A stretch of 64,000 bases of DNA from Winogradskyella psychrotolerans RS-3. GTDB taxonomy: Bacteria > Bacteroidota > Bacteroidia > Flavobacteriales > Flavobacteriaceae. Location: NCBI RefSeq assembly GCF_000427335.1, contig NZ_ATMR01000128.1, forward strand, positions 1 to 64,000. The letters run 5' to 3'. This document shows positions 9,825-20,139 of this stretch, in pieces. The first letter of the stretch is position 1; every line of letters starts with the position of its first letter. The notes beneath the pieces are model-generated. The model had not been told where the DNA came from. It made no database searches and saw only the letters and a program-made list of their open reading frames with translations. Made by a program: the position numbers and the translations under genes.

Positions 9825-10712
9825 ATGAGCCTAAAATCGTTTTCAGATTATTTAGTACTAGAAAAGGCATATTCTAAGCACACAGTTTTAGCTTATACAA
9901 GAGATATTGAAAATTTTCAAGACTTTTTAAATCAGCATCACGATTCACAAAATGTAGCTCAAGTAGGTTATTCTGAATTAAGACAATGGATTGTTGCGTT
10001 GGTAGATCGTAAAATTTCTAACCGAACAATTAACAGAAAAGTATCATCATTAAATACGTATTATAAATTCTTACTTAAAACTGAAGATATTGATGTCAAT
10101 CCTTTAAAAAAGCATAAAGCTTTAAAAGTAGGAAAGAAGGTTCAGCTTCCGTTTTCAGAGCAAGAATTAAAATCCGTGTTAGAAGACGCTATTGAAATCA
10201 ATGATTTTGAAAGTGCCAGAAATCATTTGATTATCGAATTATTTTATGCAACAGGAATCAGACGTATTGAACTTGTAAACTTGAAGTTGTCAGATGTCGA
10301 TAGTGGCAACCATCAAATAAAAGTAATTGGCAAACGCAATAAAGAACGTTACATTCCTTTAATAGATTCTATAACTAAATCTTTAATACGTTATTTAAGT
10401 TATAGAAGCGAATTAAATATAGAAGATAGGGAGGTTTTGTTTTTAACAAAAAAAGGTCTTAAAATTTACGAAAAGCTTGTTTACAGAATAATAAATAAGT
10501 ATTTTAGTATAGCATCTACGAAAGCAAAATGCAGCCCTCATGTATTAAGACATTCGTTTGCAACGCACTTACTAAACCAAGGTGCAGATTTAAATGCAAT
10601 AAAGGAACTTCTTGGACATACTAGTTTGGCAGCAACTCAAGTGTACACACACAATAGTATTGCCGAATTAAAAAAGGTACACGCCAAGGCACATCCCAGA
10701 AATCAAAGTTAA
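9825..10712 (+). CDS. xerC: Tyrosine recombinase XerC-like
   Basis: A 295-residue site-specific recombinase resolving chromosome dimers at dif. An N-terminal SAM-like DNA-binding domain (about 1-85) precedes the catalytic domain with Arg in ATGIRRIEL, HVLRHSFATH (His, Arg), LGHTSLAATQ (His) and the Tyr nucleophile in QVYTH. The frame is open upstream to 9783, but I chose the ATG at 9825 because MSLKSFSDYLVLEK is the family's usual N-terminus. The neighbourhood (hpf, tRNAs, tuf) is the ancestral flavobacterial order, so this is a housekeeping gene and not a mobile element integrase. Confidence 0.87.
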   Translation: MSLKSFSDYLVLEKAYSKHTVLAYTRDIENFQDFLNQHHDSQNVAQVGYSELRQWIVALVDRKISNRTINRKVSSLNTYYKFLLKTEDIDVNPLKKHKALKVGKKVQLPFSEQELKSVLEDAIEINDFESARNHLIIELFYATGIRRIELVNLKLSDVDSGNHQIKVIGKRNKERYIPLIDSITKSLIRYLSYRSELNIEDREVLFLTKKGLKIYEKLVYRIINKYFSIASTKAKCSPHVLRHSFATHLLNQGADLNAIKELLGHTSLAATQVYTHNSIAELKKVHAKAHPRNQS

Positions 10713-10728
10713 GTTCCACTTAACTTTT
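10705..10728 (+). terminator. Terminator overlapping xerC stop
   Basis: AAAGTTAAG / CTTAACTTT 9-bp stem with a 5-nt loop followed by T. The left arm contains the xerC stop codon. Confidence 0.6.
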
Positions 10729-10785
10729 ACAAATCCGTGTTAGGTTAAATCATCTAACGCTTATGTTTAATTTAAAATAAACGAA

Positions 10786-11088
10786 ATGAAAGTAAACACC
10801 CAATCCGTAAATTTTACAGCAGATAGCAAATTAATTGAGTTCATTCAGAAACGAATGGATAAGCTAGATATGTTCTATGATAAAATAATTCAATCCGATG
10901 TATATCTGAAAGTTGAAAACACAAGCGATAAGGAGAATAAAATCTTTGAAGTTAAGCTTAGTGTCCCCGGGGATAGCTTTGTAGTGAAGAAACAATGTAA
11001 AACTTTTGAAGAAGGTGCAGATGCCGCAATTGCCTCATTAGGAAGGCAAATTAAAAAGCGAAAAGAAAAATTAAGGGCACATAGTTAA
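10786..11088 (+). CDS. hpf: Ribosome hibernation promoting factor (short form)
   Basis: A 100-residue protein of the HPF/YfiA (RaiA) family. It binds the ribosomal decoding region in stationary phase and blocks translation. It has the beta-alpha-beta-beta-beta-alpha fold, starts MKVNTQSVNFTADSKL and ends with a basic KKRKEKL tail. It is the short form, without the long-HPF dimerisation domain. Its position between xerC and the tRNA-tuf cluster matches other Flavobacteriaceae. Confidence 0.9.
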   Translation: MKVNTQSVNFTADSKLIEFIQKRMDKLDMFYDKIIQSDVYLKVENTSDKENKIFEVKLSVPGDSFVVKKQCKTFEEGADAAIASLGRQIKKRKEKLRAHS

Positions 11089-11106
11089 ATTTTTTTAAAA
11101 AATGTT

Positions 11107-11135
11107 TTGAATAGTAAAATAAAGTCTTACATTTG
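11107..11135 (+). promoter_or_regulatory. Consensus Bacteroidota promoter for the tRNA cluster
   Basis: TTG (11107-11109), an 18-nt spacer, then TACATTTG (11128-11135). This fits the TTG-N17-21-TAnnTTTG consensus. The start site would fall at or just inside the hairpin at 11137. Confidence 0.75.
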
Positions 11136-11136
11136 C

Positions 11137-11163
11137 AGTCCGTTAGAAATAGCGGACTTTTTT
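11137..11163 (+). terminator. Terminator-like hairpin directly after the tRNA promoter
   Basis: AGTCCGTT / AGCGGACT stem of 8 bp (one G-U) with loop AGAAAT, then six Ts. It may terminate hpf transcripts, yet it begins where the tRNA promoter should start transcription. Confidence 0.65.
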
Positions 11164-11197
11164 ATAGTCTCATTTAGATGATAAACAAGTAATAAAA

Positions 11198-11271
11198 GCC
11201 GATGTAGCTCAGCTGGCTAGAGCAGCTGATTTGTAATCAGCAGGTCGTGGGTTCGAGTCCCTCCATCGGCT
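11198..11271 (+). tRNA. tRNA-Thr (anticodon TGT)
   Basis: 74-nt cloverleaf. The acceptor stem GCCGATG pairs with CATCGGC, with discriminator T. The anticodon loop is TTTGTAA. The CCA end is not encoded. It is identical to the copy at 40730. Confidence 0.97.
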
Positions 11272-11336
11272 CTTTAAGAGTTTAGTTTTTAGTAAAACAA
11301 ACGCTTAATGTTTTTGAAATATTGAAATTAAGTTTT

Positions 11337-11418
<82 letters not shown>

Positions 11419-11452
11419 CAAATATTTTTTAACGATTAGTTAATAAAAGTTA

Positions 11453-11460
11453 TACCTTTG
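11453..11460 (+). promoter_or_regulatory. -7 element between tRNA-Tyr and tRNA-Gly
   Basis: TACCTTTG matches TAnnTTTG. No exact TTG lies at the right spacing, so this may be an internal promoter of the tRNA-tuf unit. Confidence 0.4.
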
Positions 11461-11559
11461 CAAAGCTAAAAGTAGAAAATGAACTAATCAACGCGCACAG
11501 CGAAGTGATTAAATTTGAAATATTGAAAACCATTAATTAAGTAAGATTAATTAAGAAAT

Positions 11560-11632
11560 GCGAGAGTAGCTCAGTTGGTAGAGCGTCAGCCTTCCAAGCT
11601 GAATGTCGCCGGTTCGAACCCGGTCTCTCGCT
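11560..11632 (+). tRNA. tRNA-Gly (anticodon TCC)
   Basis: 73-nt cloverleaf. Acceptor GCGAGAG pairs with CTCTCGC. Anticodon loop CTTCCAA. Confidence 0.97.
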
Positions 11633-11702
11633 CAAAATTTGCGAATTAAGACGCGTGATTTTCACTTCGTAAATCTAACCAATCGGTAATCGTAAATGAA
11701 AT

Positions 11703-11774
11703 GCCGGTGTAGCTCAGGGGTAGAGCGTTTCCTTGGTAAGGAAGAGGTCACGAGTTCAATTCTCGTCATTGGCT
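11703..11774 (+). tRNA. tRNA-Thr (anticodon GGT)
   Basis: 72-nt cloverleaf. Acceptor GCCGGTG pairs with CATTGGC using two G-U pairs. Anticodon loop TTGGTAA. Confidence 0.95.
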
Positions 11775-11844
11775 CTTTTTTCTAAGATACATTTAGAATA
11801 ACAATTGAACACTAATAATATAATAAGATTAAAATAAATTAAAC

Positions 11845-13032
11845 ATGGCAAAGGCAACTTTCGATCGTTCAAAACCGCACTTAAACATAGGTACTATTGG
11901 ACACGTAGATCACGGTAAAACAACTTTAACTGCTGCTATTACTAAAGTATTAGCTGATGCAGGTTATTCTGAAGCAAGATCATTTGATCAAATTGATAAT
12001 GCGCCGGAAGAAAAAGAAAGAGGTATTACAATTAATACTTCACACGTAGAATATGCAACAGCAAATCGTCATTACGCACACGTTGACTGTCCAGGTCACG
12101 CGGATTACGTAAAGAACATGGTTACTGGTGCTGCTCAAATGGACGGTGCTATTTTAGTTGTTGCTGCAACAGATGGACCTATGCCACAAACACGTGAGCA
12201 TATCTTACTTGGTCGTCAGGTAGGTATTCCTCGTATGGTTGTATTCATGAATAAAGTGGATATGGTTGATGATGAAGAATTATTAGAATTAGTAGAAATG
12301 GAAATTAGAGATTTATTATCATTCTATCAGTATGATGGTGATAATGGACCTGTAATCGCTGGTTCTGCTTTAGGTGCACTTAACGGTGAACAAAAATGGG
12401 TAGATAGTGTATTAGAATTGATGGAATCAGTTGATTCATGGATTGAAGAGCCTACTCGTGATATGGATAAGCCTTTCTTAATGCCTATTGAAGATGTGTT
12501 CTCAATTACAGGTCGTGGAACTGTTGCTACAGGTCGTATCGAAACTGGTGTTGGTAATACAGGTGATCCAGTTGAGATTATCGGTATGGGTGCTGAGAAA
12601 TTAACATCTACAATTACTGGTATTGAAATGTTCCGTCAAATATTAGATAGAGGTGAAGCTGGTGATAATGCTGGTATCTTATTAAGAGGTATTGAGAAGT
12701 CTCAAATCTCTAGAGGTATGGTTATTTGTAAGCCAGGTTCTGTAACACCACATGCTAAATTTAAAGCTGAGGTTTACGTTCTTAAAAAAGAAGAAGGTGG
12801 TCGTCATACACCATTCCATAATAACTACCGTCCACAGTTCTACGTTCGTACAACGGATGTAACTGGAAACATTATGCTTCCAGATGGTGTTGAAATGGTA
12901 ATGCCAGGTGATAACTTAACTATTACTGTTGATTTAATTCAACCGATTGCAATGAACGTAGGTTTACGTTTCGCTATCCGTGAAGGTGGTAGAACAGTTG
13001 GTGCTGGTCAGGTTACTGAGATTTTAGACTAA
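11845..13032 (+). CDS. tuf: Elongation factor Tu
   Basis: This 395-residue GTPase carries aminoacyl-tRNA to the ribosome. The G1 motif is GHVDHGKT (about 18-25), switch I ends in ERGITINT, G3 is DCPGHAD, G4 is NKVD (about 135) and G5 is GSAL. Domains II and III follow (about 205-395). The gene is intact and full length, lies in the tRNA-tuf-tRNA-secE order and is probably transcribed with the four upstream tRNAs. It has stronger codon bias than its neighbours (GGT, CGT), as expected for high expression. Confidence 0.98.
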   Translation: MAKATFDRSKPHLNIGTIGHVDHGKTTLTAAITKVLADAGYSEARSFDQIDNAPEEKERGITINTSHVEYATANRHYAHVDCPGHADYVKNMVTGAAQMDGAILVVAATDGPMPQTREHILLGRQVGIPRMVVFMNKVDMVDDEELLELVEMEIRDLLSFYQYDGDNGPVIAGSALGALNGEQKWVDSVLELMESVDSWIEEPTRDMDKPFLMPIEDVFSITGRGTVATGRIETGVGNTGDPVEIIGMGAEKLTSTITGIEMFRQILDRGEAGDNAGILLRGIEKSQISRGMVICKPGSVTPHAKFKAEVYVLKKEEGGRHTPFHNNYRPQFYVRTTDVTGNIMLPDGVEMVMPGDNLTITVDLIQPIAMNVGLRFAIREGGRTVGAGQVTEILD

Positions 13033-13056
13033 TCTATATAGTTAAAATATTTAATT

Positions 13057-13084
13057 AAGGTGTCTCGATAATTCGGGACGCCTT
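13057..13084 (+). other. Strong hairpin between tuf and tRNA-Trp
   Basis: A 12-bp stem (13057-13068 with 13073-13084, a few G-U pairs) with a TAAT loop. No T-run follows, so it looks more like an RNA-processing or transcript-stabilising hairpin than a full terminator. Confidence 0.55.
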
Positions 13085-13095
13085 GATTATTGTTT

Positions 13096-13168
13096 ACGGG
13101 TTTAGCTCAGTTGGTAGAGCACTGGTCTCCAAAACCAGGTGTCGTGAGTTCGAGTCTCTCAACCCGTG
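13096..13168 (+). tRNA. tRNA-Trp (anticodon CCA)
   Basis: 73-nt cloverleaf. Acceptor ACGGGTT pairs with AACCCGT, discriminator G. Anticodon loop CTCCAAA. Confidence 0.97.
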
Positions 13169-13221
13169 CAAAAAAGTATAAATGGATTATTTTTTTAATC
13201 CTTAATAAAAGTAATAATCAA

Positions 13222-13416
13222 ATGGCAGGATTAATAACATATGTAAAGGAATCGTTTGGAGAGTTAAAGAACAATGTGTCTTGGACACCATGGCCAGAAG
13301 CTCAAAAATTAACAGTGATTGTTGCTGTGTTTTCAATTATTTTTTCATTAGCCATTTGGGGAGTTGATACTGTTTTTAGTAGAGCGGTAAAAGCTTATTT
13401 TGAAATGATTCACTAA
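13222..13416 (+). CDS. secE: Protein translocase subunit SecE
   Basis: A 64-residue single-TM SecE of the minimal type. The amphipathic segment VKESFGELKNNVSWTPWPEA (about 7-26) precedes a TM helix (about 31-53). With SecY and SecG it forms the inner-membrane translocon. The frame is open upstream through the tRNA-Trp gene, so the ATG at 13222 is the start. It stands between tRNA-Trp and nusG as in nearly all bacteria. Confidence 0.93.
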   Translation: MAGLITYVKESFGELKNNVSWTPWPEAQKLTVIVAVFSIIFSLAIWGVDTVFSRAVKAYFEMIH

Positions 13417-13436
13417 CAATTATACAAGAAGAGAGT

Positions 13437-13981
13437 ATGTCTGATAAAAAATGGTATGTTGTTAGAGCGGTAAGCGGTCAAGAAAACAAAATCAAAACTT
13501 ATATTGAAAATGAAATTTCAAGATTAGGTTTAGAAGATTTTGTTGATCAAGTTTTAGTCCCAACCGAAAAAGTAATTCAAATACGTAACGGAAAAAAATA
13601 AACAAAGAGAAGGTTTATTTTCCAGGTTACATTATGGTTCAAGCCAACTTAAGTGGTGAGATTCCTCACATTATTAAATCGATTACAAACGTTATCGGTT
13701 TCTTAGGTGAAACAAAAGGAGGTGATCCTGTACCGTTAAGACAATCTGAAGTAAACAGAATGTTAGGTAAGGTAGATGAATTGTCTGTAGAAGCAGATGC
13801 TAATGTAGCGATTCCATTTACAAAAGGGGAAACTGTAAAAGTTATCGATGGTCCATTCAATGGTTTTGATGGTACAATCGAGAAGATTAATGAAGAAAAG
13901 CGTAAGCTTGAAGTAATGGTTAAGATTTTTGGAAGAAAAACGCCATTAGAGTTAAGTTATATGCAAGTAGAAAAAGTTTAA
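13437..13981 (+). CDS. nusG: Transcription termination/antitermination factor NusG, apparent frameshift
   Basis: NusG binds RNA polymerase and couples it to Rho or the ribosome. The start MSDKKWYVVRAVSGQENK at 13437 opens the NGN domain. The frame runs into a stop at 13599 right after an A7 run (13592-13598). Eight As would read GKKINKEKVYFPGYI and continue into the 13634 frame, giving about 182 residues with a C-terminal KOW domain (GPFNGFDGTIEKINEEK). NusG is a universal single-ORF essential gene, so I treat the break as a sequencing error. It lies 20 bp after secE and upstream of rplK. Confidence 0.9.
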
Positions 13982-14003
13982 TAATTGTTACATAAAGAGC
14001 GTA

Positions 14004-14028
14004 TTATCTATGCTTCCAATATAGATAA
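14004..14028 (+). other. Hairpin in rplK leader
   Basis: TTATCTAT (14004-14011) pairs with ATAGATAA (14021-14028), 20 bp before the L11 start. L1 autoregulates this operon in other bacteria by binding the rplK leader, so this is a possible L1 target. I could not match the L1 consensus. Confidence 0.3.
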
Positions 14029-14047
14029 GCGTAATAAACATTAAAAA

Positions 14048-14488
14048 ATGGCAAAAGAAATAGACAAAGTAGTTAAGCTACAAGTTCGGGGAGGTGCTGC
14101 GAATCCATCGCCACCGGTAGGACCCGCTTTAGGTGCCGCTGGAGTTAATATCATGGAGTTCTGTAAGCAGTTTAATGCTAGAACACAAGATAAACAAGGT
14201 AAAGTTTTACCTGTGGCAATCTCTGTTTACAAAGACAAATCATTTGACTTTGTAATCAAGACCCCACCAGCAGCAGTACAATTATTAGAAGCGGCCAAAG
14301 TAAAGAAAGGATCAGGAGAACCAAACCGACGTAAAGTAGCAAAAGTAACTTGGGATCAAGTAAAAGCGATTGCTGAAGACAAGATGGTAGATTTAAATGC
14401 CTTTGAAATCGGATCAGCTATGAAAATGGTTGCCGGTACAGCAAGATCGATGGGTATCACTGTTAAAGGAGGAGAAGCTCCAAACTAA
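14048..14488 (+). CDS. rplK: 50S ribosomal protein L11
   Basis: A 146-residue protein of the GTPase-associated centre. The N-terminal domain has the [16 protein letters not shown] motif (about 20-35), and the C-terminal RNA-binding domain ends MGITVKG. Normal length. First gene of the rplKAJL-rpoBC block. Confidence 0.97.
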   Translation: MAKEIDKVVKLQVRGGAANPSPPVGPALGAAGVNIMEFCKQFNARTQDKQGKVLPVAISVYKDKSFDFVIKTPPAAVQLLEAAKVKKGSGEPNRRKVAKVTWDQVKAIAEDKMVDLNAFEIGSAMKMVAGTARSMGITVKGGEAPN

Positions 14489-14498
14489 ATTTTTAGAA

Positions 14499-15188
14499 AT
14501 GGCAAGATTAACAAAGAAGCAAAAAGAAGCAAGAGCAAAGGTTGATAATAACAAGATTTACTCTTTAGAAGAAGCTTCAGCTTTACTAAAAGAAATTACA
14601 TACACAAAGTTTGATGCTTCTATCGATTTAGCGATCAGATTAGGTGTAGATCCACGTAAAGCCAATCAAATGGTTCGTGGTGTAGTTTCATTACCACACG
14701 GTACAGGTAAAGATATGAAGGTTCTTGCACTTGTAACTCCAGATAAAGAAGAAGAGGCTAAAGCAGCTGGCGCGGATTATGTTGGGTTAGATGAATACTT
14801 ACAGAAAATTAAAGATGGTTGGACAGATGTTGACGTTATCGTTACTATGCCAAGTATTATGGGTAAGTTAGGACCATTAGGTAGAGTATTAGGACCAAGA
14901 GGTCTTATGCCTAACCCTAAGACAGGAACAGTAACTATGGATGTAGCTAAAGCAGTTGCAGAAGTAAAAGCTGGTAAGATAGATTTTAAAGTAGATAAAA
15001 CAGGTATCGTACATGCACCGATAGGTAAAGCGTCGTTTGATACTGATAAAATTATTGGGAATGCTCAAGAATTATTATCTACAATTATGAAGTTAAAACC
15101 AACTGCTTCAAAGGGTGTTTATGTAAAGAGCATTTATATGTCTAGTACAATGAGCCCAAGTATAGCAGTTGATACAAAAATAGGATAG
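14499..15188 (+). CDS. rplA: 50S ribosomal protein L1
   Basis: A 229-residue L1 stalk protein. It starts [12 protein letters not shown] at 14499, 10 bp after rplK; the frame is open further upstream, but only inside rplK. The signature [20 protein letters not shown] lies at about 118-137. In other bacteria L1 also represses this operon's translation. Confidence 0.97.
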   Translation: MARLTKKQKEARAKVDNNKIYSLEEASALLKEITYTKFDASIDLAIRLGVDPRKANQMVRGVVSLPHGTGKDMKVLALVTPDKEEEAKAAGADYVGLDEYLQKIKDGWTDVDVIVTMPSIMGKLGPLGRVLGPRGLMPNPKTGTVTMDVAKAVAEVKAGKIDFKVDKTGIVHAPIGKASFDTDKIIGNAQELLSTIMKLKPTASKGVYVKSIYMSSTMSPSIAVDTKIG

Positions 15189-15207
15189 TAGTTAAACTTA
15201 GAATATT

Positions 15208-15729
15208 ATGACAAGAGAAGAAAAATCCCAAGTAATTGAAGAGTTGACTGCTCAATTAGCAGATAATTCAAATATCTATTTAACAGATATTTCGGGATTA
15301 AATGCTGTAGCAACTTCAAACTTAAGAAGAGCATGTTTCAAAGCTAACATTAAATTAGCAGTTGTAAAGAATACACTTTTAGAGAAAGCTATGGAAGCAT
15401 CGGATAGAGAATTCGGTGACTTACCTACAACTTTAAAAGGAAATACATCAGTAATGTATTCTGAAACAGGTAACGGTCCAGCGAAAGTAATTAAAGAATT
15501 CCGCAAAAAATCTGAAAAGCCTTTATTAAAAGGAGCATTTATTGAGGAGACGGTTTACATTGGCGACGATTTATTAGATACTTTAGTTGATATTAAGTCT
15601 AGAGAAGAACTTATTGGCGAAATAGTAGGCTTATTACAGTCTCCTGCTAAGAACGTTATCTCAGCACTTAAATCAAGTGGAGGAACTATTGCAGGCATCG
15701 TTAAAACATTATCCGAAAGAGAAGGATAA
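15208..15729 (+). CDS. rplJ: 50S ribosomal protein L10
   Basis: A 173-residue stalk base protein. It begins MTREEKSQVIEELTAQLA, has the RRACFKANIKLAVVKNTLL core and a C-terminal helix that binds L7/L12 dimers. It lies 19 bp after rplA. Confidence 0.96.
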   Translation: MTREEKSQVIEELTAQLADNSNIYLTDISGLNAVATSNLRRACFKANIKLAVVKNTLLEKAMEASDREFGDLPTTLKGNTSVMYSETGNGPAKVIKEFRKKSEKPLLKGAFIEETVYIGDDLLDTLVDIKSREELIGEIVGLLQSPAKNVISALKSSGGTIAGIVKTLSEREG

Positions 15730-15788
15730 TTTTAGAACTACACACATAGAAAATTATATTATAACACACATTATTAAACAATAGAAAA

Positions 15789-16160
15789 ATGGCAGATTTA
15801 AAAGATTTCGCAGAACAATTAGTTAACTTAACAGTAAAAGAAGTTAATGAATTAGCAACAATATTAAAAGATGAGTACGGTATCGAGCCTGCTGCTGCTG
15901 CAGTAGCTATGGCTGGTCCAGCTGCAGGTGCAGAAGCTGCTGAAGAGCAAACTGAATTTGATGTTATCTTAAAAGCAGCAGGTGCTTCTAAGTTAGCTGT
16001 AGTGAAATTAGTTAAAGAATTAACTGGTTTAGGTTTAAAAGAAGCTAAAGGATTAGTTGATGATGCACCAAGCCCAATTAAGGAAGGTGTAACAAAAGAC
16101 GAAGCAGAAGCTTTAAAATCTCAATTAGAAGAGGCTGGAGCTGAAGTTGAGCTTAAGTAA
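15789..16160 (+). CDS. rplL: 50S ribosomal protein L7/L12
   Basis: A 123-residue acidic stalk protein. It has an N-terminal dimerisation domain (about 1-30), an Ala-rich hinge (about 36-52) and a C-terminal factor-binding domain with [19 protein letters not shown] and [11 protein letters not shown] strong hairpin separates it from rpoB. Confidence 0.97.
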   Translation: MADLKDFAEQLVNLTVKEVNELATILKDEYGIEPAAAAVAMAGPAAGAEAAEEQTEFDVILKAAGASKLAVVKLVKELTGLGLKEAKGLVDDAPSPIKEGVTKDEAEALKSQLEEAGAEVELK

Positions 16161-16182
16161 GCTTACTCATTTAACAATACAA

Positions 16183-16224
16183 GGTTTAGGTCTGGAGTCG
16201 TACTCTAAGACCTAAACCCTTTTG
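16183..16224 (+). terminator. Attenuator hairpin between rplL and rpoB
   Basis: GGTTTAGGTCT / AGACCTAAACC, an 11-bp stem, with an inner GAGT-ACTC stem, then CTTTT. Its place suggests partial termination that lowers rpoBC relative to ribosomal protein genes, as known in enterobacteria. Confidence 0.7.
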
Positions 16225-16282
16225 TGTATATAAACGTTATATACATTTTTTAGTTTTTATTTTAATAAAATCTCGTTCATCA

Positions 16283-19200
16283 ATGTTAGCAAAAAAGGCT
16301 GAAAGAATTAATTTCTCTTCTATTGTAAATAGGACAGATTACCCAGACTTTTTGGATATCCAAATTAAATCCTTCCAGGATTTTTTCCAATTAGAAACAA
16401 AGTCAGAAGAAAGAGGTACTGAAGGTTTATACAACACCTTCATGGAGAACTTCCCAATAACAGACACGCGTAATCAATTCGTACTAGAATTTTTAGATTA
16501 CTTTATCGATCCACCTAGATATTCTATAGAAGAATGTATTGAAAGAGGATTAACATACAGTGTGCCTTTAAAAGCAAGATTGAAATTGTATTGTACGGAT
16601 CCAGAGCATGAGGATTTCGAAACAATCGTTCAAGATGTGTATTTAGGTACTATTCCTTACATGACTCCGAGTGGTACATTTTGTATCAATGGTGCAGAAC
16701 GTGTTGTAGTTTCTCAATTACATAGATCACCTGGTGTGTTTTTTAGCCAGTCATTTCATGCTAATGGAACTAAATTGTATTCTGCCAGAGTAATTCCTTT
16801 TAAAGGATCATGGATAGAATTTGCAACTGATATCAATCAAGTAATGTATGCTTATATTGATAGAAAGAAAAAATTACCAGTTACTACGCTTTTCCGTGCT
16901 ATCGGTTTTGAACGTGATAAAGATATTTTAGAGATTTTTGATCTTGCTGAAGAAGTAAAGGTTTCAAAATCTGGATTAAAGAAAGTTATCGGTCGTAAAT
17001 TAGCTGCTCGTGTATTGAATACATGGCATGAGGATTTCGTTGATGAAGATACAGGTGAAGTGGTATCTATTGAGCGTAACGAAATTGTACTAGATCGTGA
17101 TACAATTATAGACAAAGACAATATTGAAGAAATTCTTGACGCAGACGTAAAAACAATTCTTTTACATAAAGAAAGTGCGCAACAAGGAGATTACGCAATT
17201 ATTCATAATACATTACAGAAAGATCCAACAAACTCTGAAAAAGAAGCTGTTGAGCACATCTACCGTCAATTACGTAACGCTGAGCCGCCAGATGAGGAGA
17301 CTGCACGTGGTATTATTGATAAATTATTCTTTTCTGACCAACGTTACTCTTTAGGTGAAGTAGGTCGTTATAGAATGAACAAAAAATTACAGTTAGATAT
17401 TGGTATGGACAAACAAGTTTTGACCAAATTAGATATCATAACTATCATAAAATATTTAATTGAACTTATCAATTCTAAAGCAGAGATTGATGATATTGAC
17501 CACTTATCTAACCGTCGTGTACGTACAGTAGGTGAGCAATTATCTTCTCAGTTTGGTGTTGGTTTAGCACGTATGGCACGTACTATTCGTGAACGTATGA
17601 ACGTTCGTGATAATGAAGTGTTTACTCCAATAGATTTAATTAATGCGAAGACATTATCGTCTGTTATTAATTCATTCTTTGGTACAAACCAGTTATCTCA
17701 ATTTATGGATCAAACGAATCCTCTTGCAGAGATTACGCATAAGCGTCGTCTTTCAGCATTAGGACCAGGTGGTTTATCAAGAGAAAGAGCAGGTTTCGAA
17801 GTACGTGATGTTCACTATACACACTACGGACGTTTATGTCCTATTGAAACACCAGAAGGACCAAACATTGGTTTAATTTCTTCTTTATCTTGTTTTGCGA
17901 AAGTGAATGCTATGGGATTCATTGAAACTCCATATCGTAAAGTTGAGAACGGTGTTGTAGATATTAAAAATGCACCAATATATCTTAGTGCTGAAGAGGA
18001 AGAAGATATGTTAATTGCACAAGCAACTATTAAGGTTGATGACAATGGTAAAATATTAGCAGATAAAATTATCTCTCGTCAAGAAGGTGATTTCCCTGTT
18101 ATCGAACCAACAAGCGTTAACTATACTGACGTTGCACCAAACCAAATTGCATCGATTTCAGCATCTTTAATTCCATTCTTGGAACATGATGATGCCAACC
18201 GTGCATTGATGGGATCTAACATGATGCGTCAGGCTGTACCATTATTACGTCCTGAAGCACCAATTGTAGGTACTGGTTTAGAGCGTCAAGTAGCATCAGA
18301 CTCAAGAGTATTAATTAATGCAGAAGGAGCTGGTACTGTAGAGTATGTAGATGCTCAGAAAGTTACTATTAGATACGAACGTTCTGAAGAAGCTGCAATG
18401 GTTAGCTTTGAGAGTGATACTAAAACGTATCCATTAGTAAAATTCAGAAAAACCAATCAAGGTACATCAATTAACTTAAAGCCAATCGTTGAGAAAGGAG
18501 ATAAAGTTGAAAAAGGACAAGTACTTTGTGAAGGTTATGCAACTGAAAATGGAGAATTAGCACTTGGTAGAAATATGAAAGTAGCCTTTATGCCTTGGAA
18601 AGGGTATAACTTTGAGGATGCAATTGTAATTTCTGAAAAAGTAGTTAGAGAAGATGTATTTACATCTATTCATATTGATGAATATTCTTTAGAAGTTAGA
18701 GATACAAAATTAGGTAACGAAGAGTTAACTAATGATATTCCTAATGTTTCTGAAGAAGCAACTAAAGATTTAGATGAAAATGGTATGATTCGCATTGGTG
18801 CGGAAATTAAGCCAGGTGATATCTTAATCGGTAAAATTACACCTAAAGGGGAGTCAGATCCTACACCAGAAGAAAAACTTTTAAGAGCAATTTTCGGTGA
18901 TAAAGCAGGTGATGTAAAAGATGCATCTTTAAAAGCATCTCCATCGCTTCATGGTGTCGTAATTGATAAAAAATTATTTGCCAGAGCCGTTAAAGATAAG
19001 CGTAAGAGAGCTCAAGATAAAGAAGATATCGAAAAGCTAGAAGATGTTTACGATAACAGATTTGATGATCTTAAAAATGTTCTTGTTGATAAATTATTCA
19101 ACATCGTTAATGGTAAGACTGCTCAAGGTATCTATAATGATTTAGGAGAAGAAATTATTCCTAAAGGTAAGAAGTATACATTAAAAATGTTAAACGCTGT

Positions 19201-20095
19201 AGATGATTATACGCACTTAACATCAGGAAAATGGACTACTGATGACCATACAAATGAACTTGTTGCAGATTTAATCCATAATTACAAGATTAAGGAAAAT
19301 GATCTTCAAGGATCTTTAAGACGTGAGAAGTTTACAATCTCTGTTGGTGATGAATTACCTGCAGGTATCATTAAGTTAGCTAAAGTTTATATTGCTAAAA
19401 AACGTAAACTTAAAGTTGGTGATAAAATGGCAGGTCGTCACGGTAACAAAGGTATTGTTGCTCGTATCGTTCGTCAAGAAGATATGCCTTTCTTAGAAGA
19501 TGGAACTCCAGTTGATATTGTATTAAATCCACTTGGTGTACCTTCTCGTATGAACATTGGTCAGATTTATGAAACCGTTTTAGGTTGGGCTGGTCAAGAT
19601 TTAGGGAAAAAGTATGCAACTCCAATTTTCGATGGTGCAACTTTAGATCAAATCAACGCTTATACAGATGAAGCTGGTATTCCAAGATTTGGTCATACGT
19701 ATCTTTATGATGGTGGAACAGGTGATCGTTTTGATCAACCAGCAACAGTTGGTGTGATTTATATGATTAAGCTTGGTCACATGATTGATGATAAAATGCA
19801 CGCACGTTCAATAGGACCATACTCATTAATTACACAACAACCATTAGGTGGTAAAGCACAATTTGGTGGTCAACGTTTTGGTGAGATGGAAGTATGGGCA
19901 CTTGAGGCATATGGAGCATCAAGCACACTACGTGAGATCCTTACTGTAAAATCAGATGATGTTATTGGTAGAGCTAAAACTTACGAAGCAATCGTTAAGG
20001 GAGAGCCAATGCCAGAACCAGGACTTCCAGAATCGTTCAACGTACTTATGCACGAATTGAAAGGTTTAGGATTAGATATTAGATTAGAAGAATAA
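16283..20095 (+). CDS. rpoB: RNA polymerase beta subunit
   Basis: A 1270-residue RpoB of normal Bacteroidota length, forming the catalytic core with RpoC. The rifampicin region reads [17 protein letters not shown] and [20 protein letters not shown] (about 465-510). Catalytic region motifs include [11 protein letters not shown] and the C-terminal [20 protein letters not shown]. The Asp, His, Arg and Ser residues where rifampicin-resistance changes usually occur look wild type by eye. Confidence 0.98.
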   Translation: MLAKKAERINFSSIVNRTDYPDFLDIQIKSFQDFFQLETKSEERGTEGLYNTFMENFPITDTRNQFVLEFLDYFIDPPRYSIEECIERGLTYSVPLKARLKLYCTDPEHEDFETIVQDVYLGTIPYMTPSGTFCINGAERVVVSQLHRSPGVFFSQSFHANGTKLYSARVIPFKGSWIEFATDINQVMYAYIDRKKKLPVTTLFRAIGFERDKDILEIFDLAEEVKVSKSGLKKVIGRKLAARVLNTWHEDFVDEDTGEVVSIERNEIVLDRDTIIDKDNIEEILDADVKTILLHKESAQQGDYAIIHNTLQKDPTNSEKEAVEHIYRQLRNAEPPDEETARGIIDKLFFSDQRYSLGEVGRYRMNKKLQLDIGMDKQVLTKLDIITIIKYLIELINSKAEIDDIDHLSNRRVRTVGEQLSSQFGVGLARMARTIRERMNVRDNEVFTPIDLINAKTLSSVINSFFGTNQLSQFMDQTNPLAEITHKRRLSALGPGGLSRERAGFEVRDVHYTHYGRLCPIETPEGPNIGLISSLSCFAKVNAMGFIETPYRKVENGVVDIKNAPIYLSAEEEEDMLIAQATIKVDDNGKILADKIISRQEGDFPVIEPTSVNYTDVAPNQIASISASLIPFLEHDDANRALMGSNMMRQAVPLLRPEAPIVGTGLERQVASDSRVLINAEGAGTVEYVDAQKVTIRYERSEEAAMVSFESDTKTYPLVKFRKTNQGTSINLKPIVEKGDKVEKGQVLCEGYATENGELALGRNMKVAFMPWKGYNFEDAIVISEKVVREDVFTSIHIDEYSLEVRDTKLGNEELTNDIPNVSEEATKDLDENGMIRIGAEIKPGDILIGKITPKGESDPTPEEKLLRAIFGDKAGDVKDASLKASPSLHGVVIDKKLFARAVKDKRKRAQDKEDIEKLEDVYDNRFDDLKNVLVDKLFNIVNGKTAQGIYNDLGEEIIPKGKKYTLKMLNAVDDYTHLTSGKWTTDDHTNELVADLIHNYKIKENDLQGSLRREKFTISVGDELPAGIIKLAKVYIAKKRKLKVGDKMAGRHGNKGIVARIVRQEDMPFLEDGTPVDIVLNPLGVPSRMNIGQIYETVLGWAGQDLGKKYATPIFDGATLDQINAYTDEAGIPRFGHTYLYDGGTGDRFDQPATVGVIYMIKLGHMIDDKMHARSIGPYSLITQQPLGGKAQFGGQRFGEMEVWALEAYGASSTLREILTVKSDDVIGRAKTYEAIVKGEPMPEPGLPESFNVLMHELKGLGLDIRLEE

Positions 20096-20100
20096 TGTAA

Positions 20101-20120
20101 GGGCAACTTTCGAGTTGCCC
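20101..20120 (+). other. UUCG-loop hairpin between rpoB and rpoC
   Basis: A perfect 8-bp stem, GGGCAACT (20101-20108) with AGTTGCCC (20113-20120), around a TTCG loop. No T-run. A candidate RNA-processing or stability element inside the rpoBC transcript. Confidence 0.6.
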
Positions 20121-20139
20121 ATACATAACAAAAAATAAC

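Noticed and set aside
9825..10712. XerC-like recombinase as an integrase of a mobile element
   Set aside because: The neighbouring hpf-tRNA-tuf order is the ancestral one; no attachment-site repeats or phage genes are visible.
13090..13221. Upstream extension of secE across tRNA-Trp
   Set aside because: The extra residues are the tRNA-Trp gene read as protein; the SecE start at 13222 matches the family.
13592..13598. Programmed -1 frameshift in nusG on A7
   Set aside because: NusG is made from one uninterrupted frame in bacteria generally, and the same one-base deficit occurs in five other genes here.
14004..14028. Defined L1-binding site before rplK
   Set aside because: A hairpin is present, but I could not match it to the known L1 target; kept only as a low-confidence feature.
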